Positions 61,874 to 64,000 of a DNA stretch of 64,000 bases are shown here, piece by piece. The notes beneath the pieces were generated by a model. That model was not told the origin of the DNA. It made no database searches and saw only the letters and a list, made by a program, of their open reading frames with translations. The stretch is from UKL13-2 sp038321965. Lineage in GTDB: Bacteria > Pseudomonadota > Gammaproteobacteria > Burkholderiales > Usitatibacteraceae. The stretch's first letter is position 1; every line of letters begins with the position of its first letter. Position numbers and translations under genes: made by a program. The stretch lies in assembly GCA_038321965.1 (NCBI GenBank), contig JBBQFL010000008.1, forward strand, positions 1-64,000, in the 5' to 3' direction.

Positions 61874-61962
61874 ATAAGGCTCGCTGACATTCATGGTTAT
61901 TGCGATGGAAGTGTGCATCAGAATCGATGTGGTGAGGCACTTGAATTCAGAGCATAAATATT

Positions 61963-62031
61963 TAAAACCCTAGCAATGGCGGGGCGTTACAGGCGATTTA
62001 CCTCCAGAAGCCGCACCATTACTTGTTGCTT
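61963..62031. repeat. Possible degenerate palindromic repeat, copy H
   Basis: AAAACCCTAGCAATGGCG on the left and AGCCGCACCATTACTTG on the right match the arms of the family at reduced level, with the same spacing of about 68 bases. Considered a decayed copy. Confidence 0.35.
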
Positions 62032-62161
62032 GTCAAAGAATCACGGGCCGATCCGAAACATATAAGGCTATTCATTGCCCGGCCAGATCAGTAATATGGC
62101 GCTTCGAGCCTCATCCCGCAAATAGCGCAGCATACACACGACATCTGAAAGGCAGTCACCG

Positions 62162-62380
62162 ATGAACTTGGATCTGGAGCTGTGGATTGCAATGGCGGCA
62201 GCTGCGTTGGCTTATCAATTTGCGAATGTGAACAAAGCATCGACCCAGCTATTTCTGCTGTCGTCGGTGGCGGTATCGGTACTGGTCATGCTAACAGCGG
62301 GGCCCGGATATATCGGTATGCTGATTGGTCAGGCACTTTTGTTTGCGGCGCTGTTTTTGTATTTGAAATCTCGCAAATAG
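62162..62380 (+). CDS. Small membrane protein
   Basis: 72 residues with three hydrophobic stretches (LWIAMAAAALAYQFANV, LFLLSSVAVSVLVMLTAG, GMLIGQALLFAALFLYLK) and a basic end. The ATG at 62162 begins MNLDLEL. No family is known to me; the even hydrophobic pattern and lack of stops argue that it is real. Convergent with the DUF4436 gene. Confidence 0.6.
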   Translation: MNLDLELWIAMAAAALAYQFANVNKASTQLFLLSSVAVSVLVMLTAGPGYIGMLIGQALLFAALFLYLKSRK

Positions 62381-62400
62381 CGCCGCAACGCACCTGGTGA

Positions 62401-63315
62401 TTAATTGTCCGGTGCCCGACGATACCAGGTCAGCACCATGATTAGCAGGCAGATCGAAATCACTGCCTCCACCCAGAAGAACACCATAAAATCGGTTAAC
62501 GATCCCAGAGGCGGCGTGCCCGGCAGGCTGTTGCGTATCGTCGGTAAGACGAATAGCAGCGCGCTCATCCACACCATCAGATTTGGCTCCAGTTTCTTGC
62601 CGCGATAGGCTACGTTGTAAGTCACCAGGGCAGCACATATGCCCAGCATGGCCATGATGGCATTCATGAACCAGGCGAAGCCGAGGACGGCTGTGGGTCG
62701 CGAGAGTTTCATCTGAACATTCAGCTCATGGGGCTCGCTATCGGCGCCGAGAGCAGCCTCTGCATGCAATAGGTGATTGTGCGAGGAAAAAAGCACGACT
62801 AGCGGAACCGCCAGTTCATCGTCCCCGCCGCGCTCGATAAACGCTTCCAGTTGCAACGACGTGTTGTACTTGTCGATCGGGTAAAGTGCCACATCACCAT
62901 CGACCAGGCTCAAGGTTATTTCCCTGGAATGTGCTTGATGGTGCTTCTTCAAGATGATCTCGCTGGGTGCAATGGTGCTGTTGGTGATCACATGGACATT
63001 GCGCGCCATGTCATGCCCATTGCTTTCGAGGAGATCGCCTTTCGGATGGAATTCAAGCTCGACTTTCATCAGACCTCGAATCGGATCTGCGGAAATTGTC
63101 TTGGCACTGATTTCCAGTCGCGTCGGCGGAATGACTTTGAGTGCAGTTATCCGCTGCACTGGTGTACGGTCTTCTTCAAAAAACGAATTGACACCCACAG
63201 CGCAACTGCCAATCGCCGCTATTGCCGCCACCAGCACCACCACCAACCAAACCCGCTTGCTGCCACCTGCTTTTACTTCTGTCGCCACGTTCGTTCTCCC
63301 TTGTCTTGTGTCCAT
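62401..63315 (-). CDS. DUF4436 membrane protein
   Basis: 304 residues: one N-terminal membrane helix (VWLVVVLVAAIAAIGSCAV), a periplasmic beta-rich domain (LKVIPPTRLEISAKT, YPIDKYNTSLQLEAFIE) and three C-terminal helices (WFMNAIMAMLGICAALVTY and two more, ending at the last 60 residues). This is the DUF4436 architecture. Function unknown. The typical TRPPL-like region reads NSLPGTPPLGSLTDF here, as in the family. Confidence 0.88.
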   Translation of the reverse strand: MDTRQGRTNVATEVKAGGSKRVWLVVVLVAAIAAIGSCAVGVNSFFEEDRTPVQRITALKVIPPTRLEISAKTISADPIRGLMKVELEFHPKGDLLESNGHDMARNVHVITNSTIAPSEIILKKHHQAHSREITLSLVDGDVALYPIDKYNTSLQLEAFIERGGDDELAVPLVVLFSSHNHLLHAEAALGADSEPHELNVQMKLSRPTAVLGFAWFMNAIMAMLGICAALVTYNVAYRGKKLEPNLMVWMSALLFVLPTIRNSLPGTPPLGSLTDFMVFFWVEAVISICLLIMVLTWYRRAPDN

Positions 63316-63375
63316 GAATACCGCCAGTCATTACTGACTTTTGGGTGATGTTGAATTCTCTGTAGGCAGCGGCAA

Positions 63376-64000
63376 TCAGCGCGCCGCCGCCACAGCCGCA
63401 CCTTGAATGCCGTGTCGTTTTAATGCATCTGCTACAAAGCCAGAGGCCTTCATCTCCTCGACAAACGCCGACGCGTAAGCGAGCCCCGCGGCACGCCCCT
63501 TCGGCACAGCCATCGACTGATTGATTACCATGAATTGTCTGTCCAGCAGGCGCACATTGGCAACGCGTTTGGCATCGGCTTGCAGTTGCTGTGTGACACC
63601 CGCTGCCACGCCGACGCTTTCTGCGAGCATGGCGTCTGTTACTGCCTACGACGTCGCCACGCGCACTAACGTGGCCTTTTTTAGTTCGCGGCTGAGATAG
63701 AGGTCATACGCACTACCGCGAGCGACCACCACACGTACACCTTCGCGGTCGACATCTTCATTGCGCTGAATGGGCGAGTTGTTAAGCACCAGATAGGAAC
63801 CAGTAATGACTACATAAGCGGCGGTGAAATCGGTATCCGCGCCCCGGACAGGATCAATGGCGAAGAAGGCTAGATCCCATGCGCCCGTTTTGATGCCTTC
63901 GACAACCTTGCCGGCTGCCGTATAGGTGACGAGTTCCACGGGGACGCCGAGTCGCTTGCCAAATTCACGCGCGAGATCGACCGATACGCCGCGTGTTTCT
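63376..64000 (-). pseudogene. Periplasmic amino-acid-type binding protein, in-frame stop
   Basis: The right edge of the window enters an SBP_bac_3-type substrate-binding protein: RGVSVDLAREFGKRLGVPVELVTY, then AAGKVVEGIKTGAWDLAFFAIDP and YLVLNNSPIQ. At 63646-63648 the minus strand reads TCG TAG GCA, an in-frame amber stop, after which the same frame continues (AVTDAMLAESVGVAAG...) to the normal C-terminus at 63376. No frameshift is needed. The simplest explanation is a CAG-to-TAG change; it may also be a sequence error. The 5' end is outside the window. Confidence 0.8.

Overview
The window looks like chromosomal DNA of a betaproteobacterium, probably Burkholderiales-like. Pointers are a Bug-type tricarboxylate-transporter receptor, DctA, a WS/DGAT acyltransferase with a PHB-depolymerase-type esterase, two TonB receptors, many exported proteins of unknown function, moderately high GC and palindromic intergenic repeats. 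No gene fixes genus or species.

Layout. (1) 1-5594 is accessory DNA ending at tRNA-Ala(CGC): a lipoprotein, a terminase-small-subunit-like HTH protein, a ribbon-helix-helix protein coupled to a 63-codon ORF, a serine recombinase and a tyrosine integrase next to the tRNA 3' end. The far end of this island lies off the left edge. (2) 5595-14315 is mostly housekeeping (panE, lgt, Bug receptor, ilvD, rlmF), interrupted by HicAB, a DUF2971 protein and IS-like remnants. (3) 14316-34684 alternates exported and enzymatic genes (VapBC, TonB receptor, a small envelope gene cluster, esterases, deacetylase-like protein, MsrB, YihY, Crp/Fnr regulator, dctA, catalase-like protein) with copies of intergenic repeat families. 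(4) 35101-43437 carries a WS/DGAT enzyme, a second TonB receptor, an alpha/beta hydrolase, a zinc-ribbon protein and a multi-rhodanese protein. (5) 43438-47226 is a mobile region: a 165-bp element with 17-bp inverted repeats, a RelB/YafQ pair, and what looks like a short array of integron gene cassettes without an integrase. (6) 47227-55074 holds two LytS/LytTR-type two-component systems only a few kb apart, a TraB-like protein, a DUF3820 protein, a thioredoxin and a DUF3224 protein. (7) 55155-59909 has an SDR gene divergent from a 1220-residue hybrid kinase; a degenerate copy of the SDR start and its upstream region lies just behind the kinase, so the kinase sits between direct repeats. (8) 60007-64000 holds exported proteins and a substrate-binding-protein gene broken by an in-frame stop.

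The most notable non-gene structure is: a family of about 68-bp imperfect palindromes in at least seven intergenic gaps; a longer duplicated intergenic module (about 14375 and 18197), one copy carrying an inserted 105-bp palindrome; the attC-like sites at 45424-45519 and 46925-47014; and the 126-bp direct repeats around the hybrid kinase. I found no CRISPR array, rRNA or complete insertion sequence.
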